Below the pieces are notes generated by a model, which saw nothing but the letters and a program-made list of their open reading frames with translations, searched no databases and was not told the DNA's origin. From positions 1-43,416 of the forward strand of contig JAODBP010000253.1 of assembly GCA_025464025.1 (NCBI GenBank): 43,416 nt of DNA, read 5' to 3'. This DNA comes from Actinomycetes bacterium. GTDB lineage: Bacteria; Actinomycetota; Acidimicrobiia; Acidimicrobiales; CADCSY01. Both the position numbers and the translations under genes were made by a program. Of this stretch, positions 22,044 through 31,075 are shown piece after piece (the first letter of the stretch is position 1; the number at the start of each line of letters is the position of its first letter).

Positions 22044-23609
22044 TCACCGGTCCCGGAGTCGGGCCCACGCCGCGGGGTTGCGTCGGAGCTCGACGGCGCC
22101 GGTGGTGAGCGCGCAGGCGACCGTGACAGCGGCCCCGACGAAGCAGGCGGCAACGAGGTCGTCGCCGATCCTGGACGACGCCGCCGCGGCGGCGGCCGCG
22201 ACCAGCAGGGCGATGGCCACCTGGAAGACGATCGCGCGGTCCCACGGGAGCACGCCCTGGGTCCTCCAGAGGAACCACGAGTTCAGGAGGTTGATGAGGA
22301 GCAGCGTGAGCGTGGTGGCCCAGGCTGCGCCGGCGACGCCGTAGGCGGGGACGAGCGTGGCGCAGGCCACCACGTTGAAGCCGAGCGCGACCGTTGCTCG
22401 GCCGGCGAGCAGGCGGGCCCGCCCGCCCGCCTCGAGGGCGAGGCTGTTGAAGCCGAGCAGTGCGGCGGTCAGCGTGCCGGCCGTCAGCACCCGCAGGATC
22501 GTCGGGTCGACGGCGAAGTCGCTGCCGTAGACGGCGTGGGCGGCGCGCGTCGGGACCGCGAGGAGGACGGCGGCGATCGGGAGCGCGAGGCAGAGGCCGA
22601 ACCGGCTGGTCCGGTGGTAGAGCATGCGGAACGTCCGGTGGTCGTCGCTCGCGAGCGACGCCGTGAGGGCCGGTAGCAGGTAGGCGCCGGTGATGGCGAA
22701 GGTGGAGGCGACGAACTCCGACATCCGCGAGATGGGGCCGTAGGCGCCGGCCGCGGCGGGGTCCCGCACAAGGCCCACGAAGAGCACGTCCAGCTGGAGG
22801 ATGGTGGTCCACATCAAGCTGGCGAGCATGAGGGGCGCCCCCATCGCCAGGATCTTCCGGGTCTGGCGCCCGGCACCAGGGCGGCTCCCGATCCGTGCGG
22901 TCCGGGCGAGGACGGCGAAGCCGAGGAGCCAGGCGGCGCTGCGGACCACGGCGATCTCGACGCTCGTGCGGAGCCCGACGACGACGGCGATCACGGAGCC
23001 GGCGGCCCCGCCGAAGGTGGCGAGCATCTGCGCCGACTCGGGTATCCGGGGTCGGCGGAGCGCCCGGAAGTAGCCGAGGAGCGCCCCCTGCGTGGGCGCG
23101 AGCGCGGCGACCGGCGCGAGCGCGACGACGGCCCAGGTTGCCGCGCCGAACTGGCCGCGGCCGAGGGTGACGAGGAGCACGATGGTGACGCACGCAAGCG
23201 CGCCGGCGCGACGGGCGATGGGCCGCGCCGCCGCGGCGACGTCGCGCGCCGCCGCTTCCCGATCGTCGATCCGGGCGCTGGCGATCTGGGTGACCGCCGG
23301 AGACAGGCCGATGCCGGCGATGGCCGTGATGATCCCGACGGTGGCGAGGCCGACGGTCAGCTCGCCGTACGCCGTCGCCGACATCAGCCGCACCAGCACG
23401 ACGGTGACCGGGAACCCCAAAGCCAGGCCGAACAGCCAGGTGGCGCCGCTCCAGATCGCGCCCGACACCACACCGCTCGATGCCGCGGCCAGGGCATCGT
23501 CCTCGGCGGAGGAGGCGCCACCCCCAGGCTCCGACGGATCAGGGGCGTCGGGTTCCGTCTGGCCTCCTTTGACCCGCAGGGCTCGCAGTGTAGGCAGTCG
23601 CTGCTTCAC
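22044..23609 (-). CDS. Wzx-type polysaccharide flippase (MOP superfamily)
   Basis: This 521-residue protein has a cytosolic N-terminus of about 45 residues rich in Pro, Ser and acidic residues, then 12-14 hydrophobic segments. The first is SGAIWSGATWLFGLALGFPV, and the repeat pattern is typical of Wzx/RfbX flippases. The family moves undecaprenyl-linked repeat units across the membrane. It is the only flippase in the window, so it probably serves the whole locus with the polymerase-like protein at 29130. The GTG at 23609 overlaps the stop of the FemAB-like gene as GTGA. Longer in-frame starts exist but would overlap the FemAB-like gene extensively. Confidence 0.85.
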   Translation of the reverse strand: MKQRLPTLRALRVKGGQTEPDAPDPSEPGGGASSAEDDALAAASSGVVSGAIWSGATWLFGLALGFPVTVVLVRLMSATAYGELTVGLATVGIITAIAGIGLSPAVTQIASARIDDREAAARDVAAAARPIARRAGALACVTIVLLVTLGRGQFGAATWAVVALAPVAALAPTQGALLGYFRALRRPRIPESAQMLATFGGAAGSVIAVVVGLRTSVEIAVVRSAAWLLGFAVLARTARIGSRPGAGRQTRKILAMGAPLMLASLMWTTILQLDVLFVGLVRDPAAAGAYGPISRMSEFVASTFAITGAYLLPALTASLASDDHRTFRMLYHRTSRFGLCLALPIAAVLLAVPTRAAHAVYGSDFAVDPTILRVLTAGTLTAALLGFNSLALEAGGRARLLAGRATVALGFNVVACATLVPAYGVAGAAWATTLTLLLINLLNSWFLWRTQGVLPWDRAIVFQVAIALLVAAAAAAASSRIGDDLVAACFVGAAVTVACALTTGAVELRRNPAAWARLRDR

Positions 23610-24637
23610 GCCGGGCCTGACCGGCGGGCTCGCTGTCGGAGCGCCGTGGCCGATCGGAGGAAGCGGTTCGTGCCGGCCGCGAGGTCGAGCCGAACCCCTT
23701 CCACGTACTCGACAGGCATGCCTCCGAAGCCCCGTTTGAACGCCGCGACACCGGTCGTAGCCACGCCGCCGGAGAGGTCGTAGGCGGCGCAGCCTTGGTC
23801 CCAGGCCCACGCCATGGCCCGGGCCTGGAGGAGGTGTCCGGCGCTGACGCCGGGGACCCGTCCGGCACCGCCCCAGAGGTACCACGCCGTCGCCCCGGCC
23901 CGGAGCGCGACGAGGCCGCCGATGGTGTCGCCGTCCCGCTGGGCGAGGAGCACCGTCCCCCGACCTGGCTCGGCGCGGAGCCACGCACCGATCCGAGCGA
24001 GGAAGTCGGCCGGCTCCGGCACGTAGCCGCGCCCGTCGGCGGCCCGCCGGTGCACCTCGGCGAAGGCGGTCATGGTGGCGGCGTCCGTCCCACCGACCAC
24101 GCCCACCCCGGCCTTCTCGGCCCGGCGGATCTCGTAGCGGGTCGACTGCCGGAACGTGGCGAGCTGGACATCGGGCTCACGCAGCGTGACCCGAAGGGAT
24201 GCGGACGAACCCGCCACTGGGGCGAACGACGCGCGACCGCGCCGCACGCCCCGGTCGAGCGCGATCCCGAGGGCGACCTGCTCGGGGCGGGGCCAGAGCG
24301 GGTGGGCGTCGATCTGGGTGGTGCGCCGAGCGCGTGCCTCGCGGGTCAAGGCGGCGAGGGCGGAGGCGAGGGCGTCGGCGGAGTCGGTGACCGGTCCGTA
24401 CCGGAAGGTCAGCGACAGGAGCGGGAGTCGCCCGTACGGGCGGCCGGCCATGCCGACGCCGCTGAGCACCAGCCGGCCACGGTCGCCGACGGTGACGACG
24501 ATCGATGCGTCCCCGGTCCCCGCGGCGGCGACGAACTGGGGATACTGGAACGGATGAGATCGGGTGTGGCAGTCGAGGAAGACCGTGATCTCGGAGCGAC
24601 GGTCTGGGCTGAGGTCGGCGACTCGCTCGACGGTCAC
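23606..24637 (-). CDS. FemAB-family/GNAT aminoacyltransferase-like protein (first copy)
   Basis: This 343-residue protein matches the FemAB-type layout used in surface-glycan loci: an N-terminal acyltransferase half ending in TRYEIRRAEKAGVGV (about 160-175), then a C-terminal GNAT half with VLLAQRDGDTIGGLVAL, a W-Y-W-G-G strand and AHLLQARAMAWAWDQG-like helices, ending with YDLSGG and FKRGFGG, both strong FemAB/GNAT_6 signatures. FemAB enzymes add amino acids to lipid II; relatives in exopolysaccharide loci may modify amino sugars. The start is uncertain: GTG at 24637, 24643 or further upstream. It is first in a minus-strand operon with the flippase and phosphodiesterase. Confidence 0.78.
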   Translation of the reverse strand: MTVERVADLSPDRRSEITVFLDCHTRSHPFQYPQFVAAAGTGDASIVVTVGDRGRLVLSGVGMAGRPYGRLPLLSLTFRYGPVTDSADALASALAALTREARARRTTQIDAHPLWPRPEQVALGIALDRGVRRGRASFAPVAGSSASLRVTLREPDVQLATFRQSTRYEIRRAEKAGVGVVGGTDAATMTAFAEVHRRAADGRGYVPEPADFLARIGAWLRAEPGRGTVLLAQRDGDTIGGLVALRAGATAWYLWGGAGRVPGVSAGHLLQARAMAWAWDQGCAAYDLSGGVATTGVAAFKRGFGGMPVEYVEGVRLDLAAGTNRFLRSATALRQRARRSGPA

Positions 24638-24645
24638 CCCCACGG

Positions 24646-25404
24646 GTGTGTGCTCCGTTGACGCTGGCCCGTCGGGTGCGTGATCGCGATGGGATTGCAC
24701 GGGCCTACTGGTCGGGGAAGGTCGCGTGGGCACGCGTGCGCGGTCGGCGGGTGCTGCACTGCCTGGGCGACAGCCACGCCGAGATCTTCATCGCCATCGC
24801 TGCCGACGGGTTGTTGCGGGACACCGATCTCGACGTGACCGTCGTGAGCGGCGCCACGGCCCTCGGCCTGTCCAACCCGAACTCTCGAACGCAGGCCTTG
24901 GTCATCTTCGAGCGCAAGCTGCGTCGCCTGCCCCGCCATGGGACGGTGCTCCTGTCGCTCGGCGAGGTCGATTGCGGCTTCCTGCTCTGGTACCAGGACG
25001 AACGTGGCATCGCGTCGACCGACGAGGGGTTCGAACGGTCGTTGGCCAACTACACGGCCTTTCTCGCCGAGTCGTTGCGCCGCGGGTTCTCGTTGATCGT
25101 GATGTCGGTGCCGCAGCCATCGATCGAGGACTACGCGACCTGGGCGGAGACGACGAACGTCCGACGCGAGGTGCACGCCGACCTGGACGCCCGCGTCGCG
25201 GTGACCCGGCGCTACAACGAACGGCTGCGGGTCTGGTGCCGGGAGAACGGCGTACCGATGCTCGACTTCGAGGATGACGTCCTCGACGAGGACTCGCGCC
25301 TTCGCCCGGAGTACAGGAGCTCGGACCTCGAGGACCACCACTACGACCAGACCACCTTCTCCCACCTCGTCGCGGCCAAGCTCGTCGAGCTGGGGTACCG
25401 CTGA
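24646..25404 (+). CDS. SGNH/GDSL-type hydrolase
   Basis: This protein of about 250 residues has the catalytic-serine block HCLGDSHAEIF (GDSH in place of GDSL), a GATA glycine loop, LLSLGEVDCG where the family has GxND, and a C-terminal Asp-His stretch around HHYDQTTFSHLV. SGNH hydrolases in glycan loci usually remove or add O-acyl groups. The start is uncertain between GTG 24646 and TTG 24658; no decisive ribosome site was seen. It is divergent from the FemAB-like gene with only a few bases between starts, and convergent with the sulfotransferase across 73 bases in which only a weak hairpin (25412-25426) was noticed. Confidence 0.72.
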   Translation: MCAPLTLARRVRDRDGIARAYWSGKVAWARVRGRRVLHCLGDSHAEIFIAIAADGLLRDTDLDVTVVSGATALGLSNPNSRTQALVIFERKLRRLPRHGTVLLSLGEVDCGFLLWYQDERGIASTDEGFERSLANYTAFLAESLRRGFSLIVMSVPQPSIEDYATWAETTNVRREVHADLDARVAVTRRYNERLRVWCRENGVPMLDFEDDVLDEDSRLRPEYRSSDLEDHHYDQTTFSHLVAAKLVELGYR

Positions 25405-25477
25405 GCAGGGCGGCGCGGGTGGCGCCCGATGGCATCATGCGGCCATGGCCGTCGCAGACCTCCTCGGTGCGGTCGGA

Positions 25478-26101
25478 TCACGGCTTGCGGTTCCGGTACA
25501 GCGCTGGGTCGACGACGGACCGGACCATGTCGCCGTCGATCGGCACGTGCAGGAAGGCCGACAGCTCCTTCGCCGAGTCGTCGGGGACGGTGAGCAGCGA
25601 GTGGTGCTCGACGCGGAGCACGCGGATGTTCGGGGCGTCGTCGAGCCAGCGTTCGACGGCATCGGCGTGACGTCCCAGCATGTCGGCCAGTGCGGCCGGG
25701 TCGAACGAGGTCACGTCCTGGCCTCGTCGTTCGAGCATCGTCTGCTGCGAGGCGACCACCTCACCGAGGTCGCGCCGCAGGACGATCACGTCGTAGCTCC
25801 GGTCGTCGGGGAGGTGCTTGAGCAGCGTCGTGATGACCTTCACGGCGTGCCCGGCGGCACCGTCGAGCCACGCCACGTCGCCTGCGGGGAGCTGCTTGAC
25901 CCGCTCGTACTCGAAGTAGCCGCCGGGGTTGTCGTCGTCGGCGCGGCGTACGACGTCGGTCAGCGGCGGGATGCCAGCGACCTCCAGCAACCGCATCATG
26001 AGCGAGGTGCCCGATCGGGGCAGGCCCGAGACGATCGTGATCGGAATCGTGCACCTCGGGCGTCGTGGCCGGCGCGGCGACCGGTGTCGGGGGCCAGCCA
26101 T
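25478..26101 (-). CDS. Sulfotransferase-family protein
   Basis: This 207-residue protein has the PAPS 5'-phosphosulfate loop SGLPRSGTSLMMRLL (about 25-39) and the 3'-phosphate-binding block VLRRDLGEVVASQ (about 107-119). The family transfers sulfate from PAPS to sugars, lipids or peptides in the cytosol. It is shorter than many members but both cofactor motifs are present. The only plausible start is the ATG at 26101, because no other ATG, GTG or TTG occurs in frame before the P-loop; it adds a short arginine-rich leader. That ATG overlaps the oppositely directed ATG of the FemAB-like gene at 26100 by two bases. No sulfate-activation genes are in view. Confidence 0.75.
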   Translation of the reverse strand: MAGPRHRSPRRPRRPRCTIPITIVSGLPRSGTSLMMRLLEVAGIPPLTDVVRRADDDNPGGYFEYERVKQLPAGDVAWLDGAAGHAVKVITTLLKHLPDDRSYDVIVLRRDLGEVVASQQTMLERRGQDVTSFDPAALADMLGRHADAVERWLDDAPNIRVLRVEHHSLLTVPDDSAKELSAFLHVPIDGDMVRSVVDPALYRNRKP

Positions 26102-26993
26102 GTTCGTTGATGACCGGGAGGCCTGGCAAGCGATCGTCGCCGAGCGGGGCGGCCCTGTCGTCCAGGACTGGGACTGGGGCGCCTCGCGGGAGGCGCGTGG
26201 GCAGCGGGTCTGGCGGCTGACGGACGACGGGGGACTCGCCCTCCAAGCGGTCGACGCCCGCTGGCACGGCCTGCCGGTGGCCTGGGCGGCAGGTGGCCCG
26301 CTGCTCGGCCCCGGTGGTGCACCCCGTGACCTCGGTCGGCGGCTCCGCCGGATGTCGTGCCAGCTTCGACGACCGCTCGTCCTCGCTCCGCACGGCTGGG
26401 GCGGACCGGATCGCCCGTCGGGCTGTCCGGGCCTCCCTGCCGGCGCCTACCTGCCGGCGACGGTCGTGGTCGACCTCTCCGGTGGCGCGGACGCCGTGCT
26501 GCACCGGTTGCACGGCTCATGGCGCAACCAATACCGCTCGGGCGAGCGGCGTTGCGCCCGGCTCGAGGTCGGCCACGACGCCATCGCCCTGGCCCGCGTC
26601 GCGGCGCTGTTCCGCCTGGGTTCCGGCGGCCGTGCGCCCGACATCGGCGAGCCCGAGCTCCGGGCGCTGGCCCAGGCGTTCGGGTCGAACCTCGAGCTGA
26701 GCGTCGCCCACGACAAGGGCGAGGACGGGGATGTCGGCGCAGCCGTGGTCTTGCGCGGCTCGGCGCAGGCACTGCTCCTCGGGTTGGTGACGACACCTGC
26801 CGGTCGAGGTCGCAACGGGGCGAACCTGCTGGTCTTCGAGGCGATGGCGGGCGCCGCGACGGCCGGTCTCGGCCGGTTCGACCTCGGCGGCATCACCGGC
26901 CCCGACGATGGGATCGCGCACTTCAAGCTCCGGACGAACGGCGTCGTCGTGGAGAACGCCGCGCCGTTCGCCGCCCTCCCGGTGCCGTGGTGA
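26100..26993 (+). CDS. FemAB-family/GNAT aminoacyltransferase-like protein (second copy)
   Basis: This 297-residue FemAB-like protein begins MFVDDREAWQAIV, with VVQDWDWGASREARGQ matching the usual LLQSxxWGxxK...G opening. It has SWRNQYRSGERR (about 142) as the family's NxxRxxrrA region and ends with FDLGGI...GIAHFKLRTNG, close to the YDLGG...FK.gfg signature. It is shorter than the copy at 23606 and differs clearly from it. ATG at 26100 starts the conserved region directly. It begins a seven-gene operon of glycosyltransferases and the polymerase, with which it shares a GTGA junction. Adding an amino acid to an amino sugar is possible but unproven. Confidence 0.75.
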   Translation: MFVDDREAWQAIVAERGGPVVQDWDWGASREARGQRVWRLTDDGGLALQAVDARWHGLPVAWAAGGPLLGPGGAPRDLGRRLRRMSCQLRRPLVLAPHGWGGPDRPSGCPGLPAGAYLPATVVVDLSGGADAVLHRLHGSWRNQYRSGERRCARLEVGHDAIALARVAALFRLGSGGRAPDIGEPELRALAQAFGSNLELSVAHDKGEDGDVGAAVVLRGSAQALLLGLVTTPAGRGRNGANLLVFEAMAGAATAGLGRFDLGGITGPDDGIAHFKLRTNGVVVENAAPFAALPVPW

Positions 26994-28057
26994 CGAGCAC
27001 CGAGCGCTTGCTCTGGGTCGGGGTGGAGCCCACGCCGTACCTCCTCCGGGTGCAGGAGGCGGTGGCCGAGCGCCTCGGCATCGAGGTCGATGCCGTCTTC
27101 GAGGGCCGCGAGCGATCGCAGCCCTGGGGGCTCGGGGTCGACGAGGCCGTCGTCGTCGGGCGGAGCCCACGGGCCCGCGTGCGCTTCGTCTTGCAGCTCC
27201 TCGTCCGCCCACCCGACGTCCTACTCGTCGAGGGGTGGTCGACGCCGAGCGCGTTGGTCGCGCTGGTGGTCGGTCGGATCCGGCGCCGACGACGGTTCGT
27301 GTCCAGCGACACCTGGCGGGCCACTGGCGGCTCCGGGCTGCGGTCGCTCGGCCGCTCGCTGGTCGTGCGCTCGCTCGTCCGCACGGCGGAGGGGGTGCTC
27401 GTCGCCGGAACGCCGCAGGGCGAGCACCTCGTCGCCGCCGGCGTCGACCCGGAGCGGGTGCACCGGCTCCCGATGGTCGTCGACATCGATGCCATCGCTG
27501 GTGCCGTCCGGGCCGACGGGGCGCGGTCCCGGGCGCGAGCCACCCTCGCAGTCGACGGCTTCACCGTGCTCTACGTCGGTCGGTTGGTGCCCGGGAAGGG
27601 CGTGGAAGCGACGCTGGCCGCCCTCGACCGCATGCCGCTGGGCACCACCGGCCTCTTCGTCGGGGAGGGCCCGCTGGGGGACCGCGTCGCCCGGTCGGAT
27701 CGGGCACGCCGCCTCGGTCGGCGGACGGGGGCCGACTTGTGGTCCTGCTTCGCGGCCGCGGACGTTCTGGTCCTCCCGTCCGAAGCCGAGGCGTGGGGCC
27801 TCGTGGTGAACGAGGCGGCGGCGGCCGGCATCCCGGTCGTCGTGAGCGACGGCGTCGGTTCGGCCCCGGACCTGATCGGTGACCCGGCGAGGGTCGTGCC
27901 GGTCGGGGATGTCGACGGGCTGGCCGCGGCCATGGCCCGCCTGGCCGACCCGACGACTGCAGCGCGAGCCGTGGCCGAGCAGGACCAACGGTTGTGCGGC
28001 TTCACGCTCGACGTCGCCGTCCAGGCCCTCGGTGACGTGCTCCGCGGGGATCGGTGA
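26990..28057 (+). CDS. Glycosyltransferase family 4, operon member 1
   Basis: This 355-residue GT4 protein has VLYVGRLVPGKGVEATLAAL (about 186-205) at the start of the C-terminal Rossmann domain and the EX7E motif EAWGLVVNEA (about 262-271), followed by AGIPVVVSDGVG. The N-terminal domain is short and very basic around the first interdomain helix, suggesting membrane association. GTG at 26990 overlaps the previous stop as GTGA; the next gene follows by another GTGA. Donor sugar unknown. Confidence 0.85.
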   Translation: MTSTERLLWVGVEPTPYLLRVQEAVAERLGIEVDAVFEGRERSQPWGLGVDEAVVVGRSPRARVRFVLQLLVRPPDVLLVEGWSTPSALVALVVGRIRRRRRFVSSDTWRATGGSGLRSLGRSLVVRSLVRTAEGVLVAGTPQGEHLVAAGVDPERVHRLPMVVDIDAIAGAVRADGARSRARATLAVDGFTVLYVGRLVPGKGVEATLAALDRMPLGTTGLFVGEGPLGDRVARSDRARRLGRRTGADLWSCFAAADVLVLPSEAEAWGLVVNEAAAAGIPVVVSDGVGSAPDLIGDPARVVPVGDVDGLAAAMARLADPTTAARAVAEQDQRLCGFTLDVAVQALGDVLRGDR

Positions 28058-29133
28058 GGGTCCTCTGCCTGACGCCGTGGTGGCCGGCGCAGCCCGGCGA
28101 CGGCGGTGGCAGCTTCGTCGCGGACCAGGTTGCTGCCCTGCGTCGACTCGGGCTCGTCGTCGACGTGGTGGTCATCGATGCGCAGCGACGCCGTCCTGGG
28201 TGCCGGCACATCTGGTTCCGGTGGCTCCCGAGGTATTTGGCGCACGGGGCCGAGGCACCCGTCCTGGCCCTCCGGCTCCGCTCGGCGCGTCTCGACGTCG
28301 GCGCCTACGACGTCGTGCACTGTCACGGGGAGACCATCGGCGCAGCGATGCTTGCCGCGTTCCCTGGGGCTCCGGTCGTCGTGACCGTGCACGGCGAGAC
28401 GACGTCGCCTCGGGTGGCGAGGAGCCGCGGTCGTCGTCGTCAGCTGCAGGGGCTCGCCGACCACGCCCGGCTGGTGCTCGTCGGTTCGCCGTTGGCCTCG
28501 GCATGGCGAGCTCGGGGTGCCGATCCAGCCGTGATCGCCAACGGCTTCGATTCGGCGACCTTCCTCCCCCGACCGCTGCCGACCGGCCCCCCCTGGCGCG
28601 TCGTCTCGGTGTCGAACCTGACGCCCTCGAAGGGCGTGGACCTCACCATCGCCGCGGTGGGCAGGCTGGTCGCTCGCGGCGTCCCGGTCGAGCTCGACGT
28701 GGTGGGCGACGGCTGGGAGTGGCGTGCCCTTCACGAGCAGGCCGACCGGCTCGGACTCGCGGCCGTCGTCCGGTTCCACGGCCAGCAACCGCGGGAGTTC
28801 GTGGCCGAGGTGCTCGCCGCCGGTCACCTCTTCTGCCTGCCGAGCGCACCCGAGGCGCTCGGCGTCGCCTACCTCGAGGCCTGCGGCACCGGCCGTCCCG
28901 TCATCGGCTGCATCGGGGAGGGGGCGGCCGATGTGGTGCGGGACGGCGTCGAGGGCTGGCTCGTCGAGCCGGGTGATGCCGCCGGGGTGACCGACGCCAT
29001 TTCGGATGCCCTCTCGGATGGGCCACGATTGGCGCGCATGGCAACCGCTGCGGCCGATCGCGCTCACGAGCACTTCCCGTGGTCCGTCAACGCCCGGCGA
29101 CTGGTCGCGGTCTACCACGAGGTCGCCCGGTGA
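28054..29133 (+). CDS. Glycosyltransferase family 4, operon member 2
   Basis: This 359-residue GT4 protein starts with MRVLCLTPWWP and the loop GDGGGSFVADQV, has VVSVSNLTPSKGVDLTIAAV (about 188-207) after the linker and the donor-site motif EALGVAYLEA (about 267-276), then GTGRPVIG. It keeps YDVVHCHGE, the acceptor-domain strand common in GT4 enzymes. GTG at 28054 forms a GTGA overlap with the previous gene and the stop forms one with the polymerase gene. Linkage and donor are not predictable. Confidence 0.87.
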   Translation: MRVLCLTPWWPAQPGDGGGSFVADQVAALRRLGLVVDVVVIDAQRRRPGCRHIWFRWLPRYLAHGAEAPVLALRLRSARLDVGAYDVVHCHGETIGAAMLAAFPGAPVVVTVHGETTSPRVARSRGRRRQLQGLADHARLVLVGSPLASAWRARGADPAVIANGFDSATFLPRPLPTGPPWRVVSVSNLTPSKGVDLTIAAVGRLVARGVPVELDVVGDGWEWRALHEQADRLGLAAVVRFHGQQPREFVAEVLAAGHLFCLPSAPEALGVAYLEACGTGRPVIGCIGEGAADVVRDGVEGWLVEPGDAAGVTDAISDALSDGPRLARMATAAADRAHEHFPWSVNARRLVAVYHEVAR

Positions 29134-30323
29134 GGCGGCGGACGACGTTCGCTGCCCTCCTGACGGCCTACGCCCTGTGCAACACGCCGTCCTTCGGGCC
29201 CGTGTACTCCCTGGCGCTCATCATGCGGTGGCCGATCCTCGTGTTCGGGGCGGCGATCGCAGTCGGGCAGCCCCGTCGTCAGAGCGCCGGCTTCGCTGCT
29301 GTGTGGCTGATGATGCTCGCCGCCCTGGCGGCGATCTCGGCGCTCTGGTCGACCGATCGAGTCGCGACGATCTTCTACTTCTTCGTCGCCCTCACGTTCC
29401 TGGCCGCCCTCGACGGGTTGCTCGGGGCGCGGAACTCCGGGGTCTCGGCCGAGGACCTCGTGGGCATGCTCGCGGTGCTGCACGTGGTGGTGATCGTGGG
29501 CACCCTCGCCTACCTCGTCCTGCGACCCGGACTGGCGATCGACTCGTCGAACGTCCGTGGGATCATCGGGAACTCGAACGGGCTCGGCGTCCTGCTCGCC
29601 CTCACCGCGCCGGCCATCTGGACGTGGCGGGGCGTGCGTCGACACCCGGCCTTGTTCGTCGGGCTCTGCGCGCTCGGCCCGGTCCTCATCTTCGCCTCGA
29701 GGTCCCGGTCGGCGCTCCTCGCCCTGGCGGGCGCAGGGGTCGTGTCGCTGGTCCGTGCCCGGCTCGCCGTCCGGATCGCCATCGGCTACGGCCTCGTGGT
29801 GCTGGTGGTCCTCGCCCTCGCCCTCGGTCACGGTGCCGAGGCGAGGCGCTGGTTCGTGGAGGACCTCCTCTACAAGGACCAGCGGAACGGGGACGTCCTC
29901 TCGTCCCGCCGAACGGCGTTCTCGCTCACCTGGCAGTCGGCCGAGCACCACCTGATCGTCGGGCGTGGCTTCGGGATCATCGCGACCCCGGCGGAGCTCC
30001 GGGACGAGGGTGCCAACGTCCCGCGCGGCAGCACTGGGCACCGAGAGGTGGGCAACGCCTACCTCGGCCTTCTCGAGCAGCTGGGTTGGCTCGGCGCCGG
30101 GGTCTTCGGCGTCCTCGCCCTCGCCGTGCTGGCCGCGGTTCGGCGGGCCGTACGTGGGCACTCGCCGGCCACCGTCACCCTCGCCGCCATCATCGTGGGG
30201 TCACTGGTGGCGGCGAACTTCGAGGCCTACCTGTTCGCCACGGGGGCTGTGGAGGCGCTCATCACGTGGTCTGCCGTGGTGGTGGTCGTCCGCAGCCGGA
30301 CCCGCATCGAGGTCCCCGTGTGA
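29130..30323 (+). CDS. Wzy/O-antigen ligase-family membrane protein
   Basis: This 397-residue protein has about 10 hydrophobic segments. It has ligase/polymerase features: SALWSTDR early, ASRSRSALLALAGAG in the middle, and a long extracytosolic loop (about 245-315) containing GRGFGI and GNAYLGLLEQLGWLG, which resembles the HNxYL..L.ElG motif of Wzy and WaaL proteins. It is the only polymerase or ligase candidate, so I read it as the Wzy of this locus; WaaL-type transfer of finished glycan is the alternative. GTG at 29130 overlaps the previous stop as GTGA, and its own stop overlaps the deacetylase start. Confidence 0.83.
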   Translation: MRRRTTFAALLTAYALCNTPSFGPVYSLALIMRWPILVFGAAIAVGQPRRQSAGFAAVWLMMLAALAAISALWSTDRVATIFYFFVALTFLAALDGLLGARNSGVSAEDLVGMLAVLHVVVIVGTLAYLVLRPGLAIDSSNVRGIIGNSNGLGVLLALTAPAIWTWRGVRRHPALFVGLCALGPVLIFASRSRSALLALAGAGVVSLVRARLAVRIAIGYGLVVLVVLALALGHGAEARRWFVEDLLYKDQRNGDVLSSRRTAFSLTWQSAEHHLIVGRGFGIIATPAELRDEGANVPRGSTGHREVGNAYLGLLEQLGWLGAGVFGVLALAVLAAVRRAVRGHSPATVTLAAIIVGSLVAANFEAYLFATGAVEALITWSAVVVVVRSRTRIEVPV

Positions 30324-31075
30324 AGGGGCTCAAGCGCAACATCAGCTGGACGGTGGCGATGGTCCGCCAGCTTCGGGGGCCGAACCACGCGTCGATCCTC
30401 TGCTACCACGCCGTCGCCGAGCCCGAGGGTCCGGGGGCGATCGCCCCCCATCGGTTCGGGGCCCATGTCGAGTGGCTCGCGGGCCACTGCGACGTCGTGT
30501 CCCTGCAGGACGTGCTGGCCGGGGCCCAAGGCGTCGCCCTCACGTTCGACGACGGCTACCGGTCGATGACGACGGCCGGTCAGACCCTGGCCGTAGCGGG
30601 CCTGCCGTACGCCGTGGCCGTGCCGACGGGACATGTCGGGGGCCGGGCCGCCTGGGACGAGCGGGCCGAGTTCGACACGCAGCTGCTGTCGTGGGACGAG
30701 GTGAACGCCCTGCCCGGTGCAGCCACGGTCGTGAGCCACGGCCACGAGCACGTCGACGTCCGCACGCTTTCCGACGACGAGCTCCACCGGCAGCTCGTAC
30801 TCAGCCAGAAGCTGCTCCACGAGCAGGTCGTCGGCCCGGCCGTCCTCGACGTGCTCGTCTGGCCCTACGGCGCCTACGACCACGACGCCGAGGCGGTAGC
30901 ACGCCGGGCCGGCTTCCGAGCGACCCTCGCCGGGGGATGGGGTGACGGCGGCCGGCCGCGGTTCACGCGGCGGCGCCTCGGCGTCGAGACCGACGACACC
31001 GCGGCCGACCTCGCCGTGAAGATCGCCGGTGGCTGCAACTGGCTCGACCTCGTGCGCCGAGCCCGTGGTGGCTGA
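30320..31075 (+). CDS. Polysaccharide deacetylase (NodB homology, CE4)
   Basis: This 251-residue protein has the full NodB set: ILCYHAVAE at the front, LTFDDGYRS (about 75) with the Asp pair, SHGHEHVD (about 138) with the metal-binding HxxxH, and VWPYGAYD (about 180) as motif 3. The compact length is that of a single CE4 domain. There is one weak hydrophobic segment near the N-terminus and no clear signal peptide. It lies between the polymerase and a GT4 gene, with GTGA overlap to the former, so deacetylation of the repeat unit is likely. It is the best-supported of the three deacetylase-like proteins. Confidence 0.87.
   Translation: MKGLKRNISWTVAMVRQLRGPNHASILCYHAVAEPEGPGAIAPHRFGAHVEWLAGHCDVVSLQDVLAGAQGVALTFDDGYRSMTTAGQTLAVAGLPYAVAVPTGHVGGRAAWDERAEFDTQLLSWDEVNALPGAATVVSHGHEHVDVRTLSDDELHRQLVLSQKLLHEQVVGPAVLDVLVWPYGAYDHDAEAVARRAGFRATLAGGWGDGGRPRFTRRRLGVETDDTAADLAVKIAGGCNWLDLVRRARGG

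Noticed and set aside
22044..23984. Longer start for the flippase upstream of 23609
   Set aside because: The extra ~125 codons overlap the FemAB-like gene almost wholly and encode Arg/Gly/Pro-rich sequence; the GTGA junction start is better.
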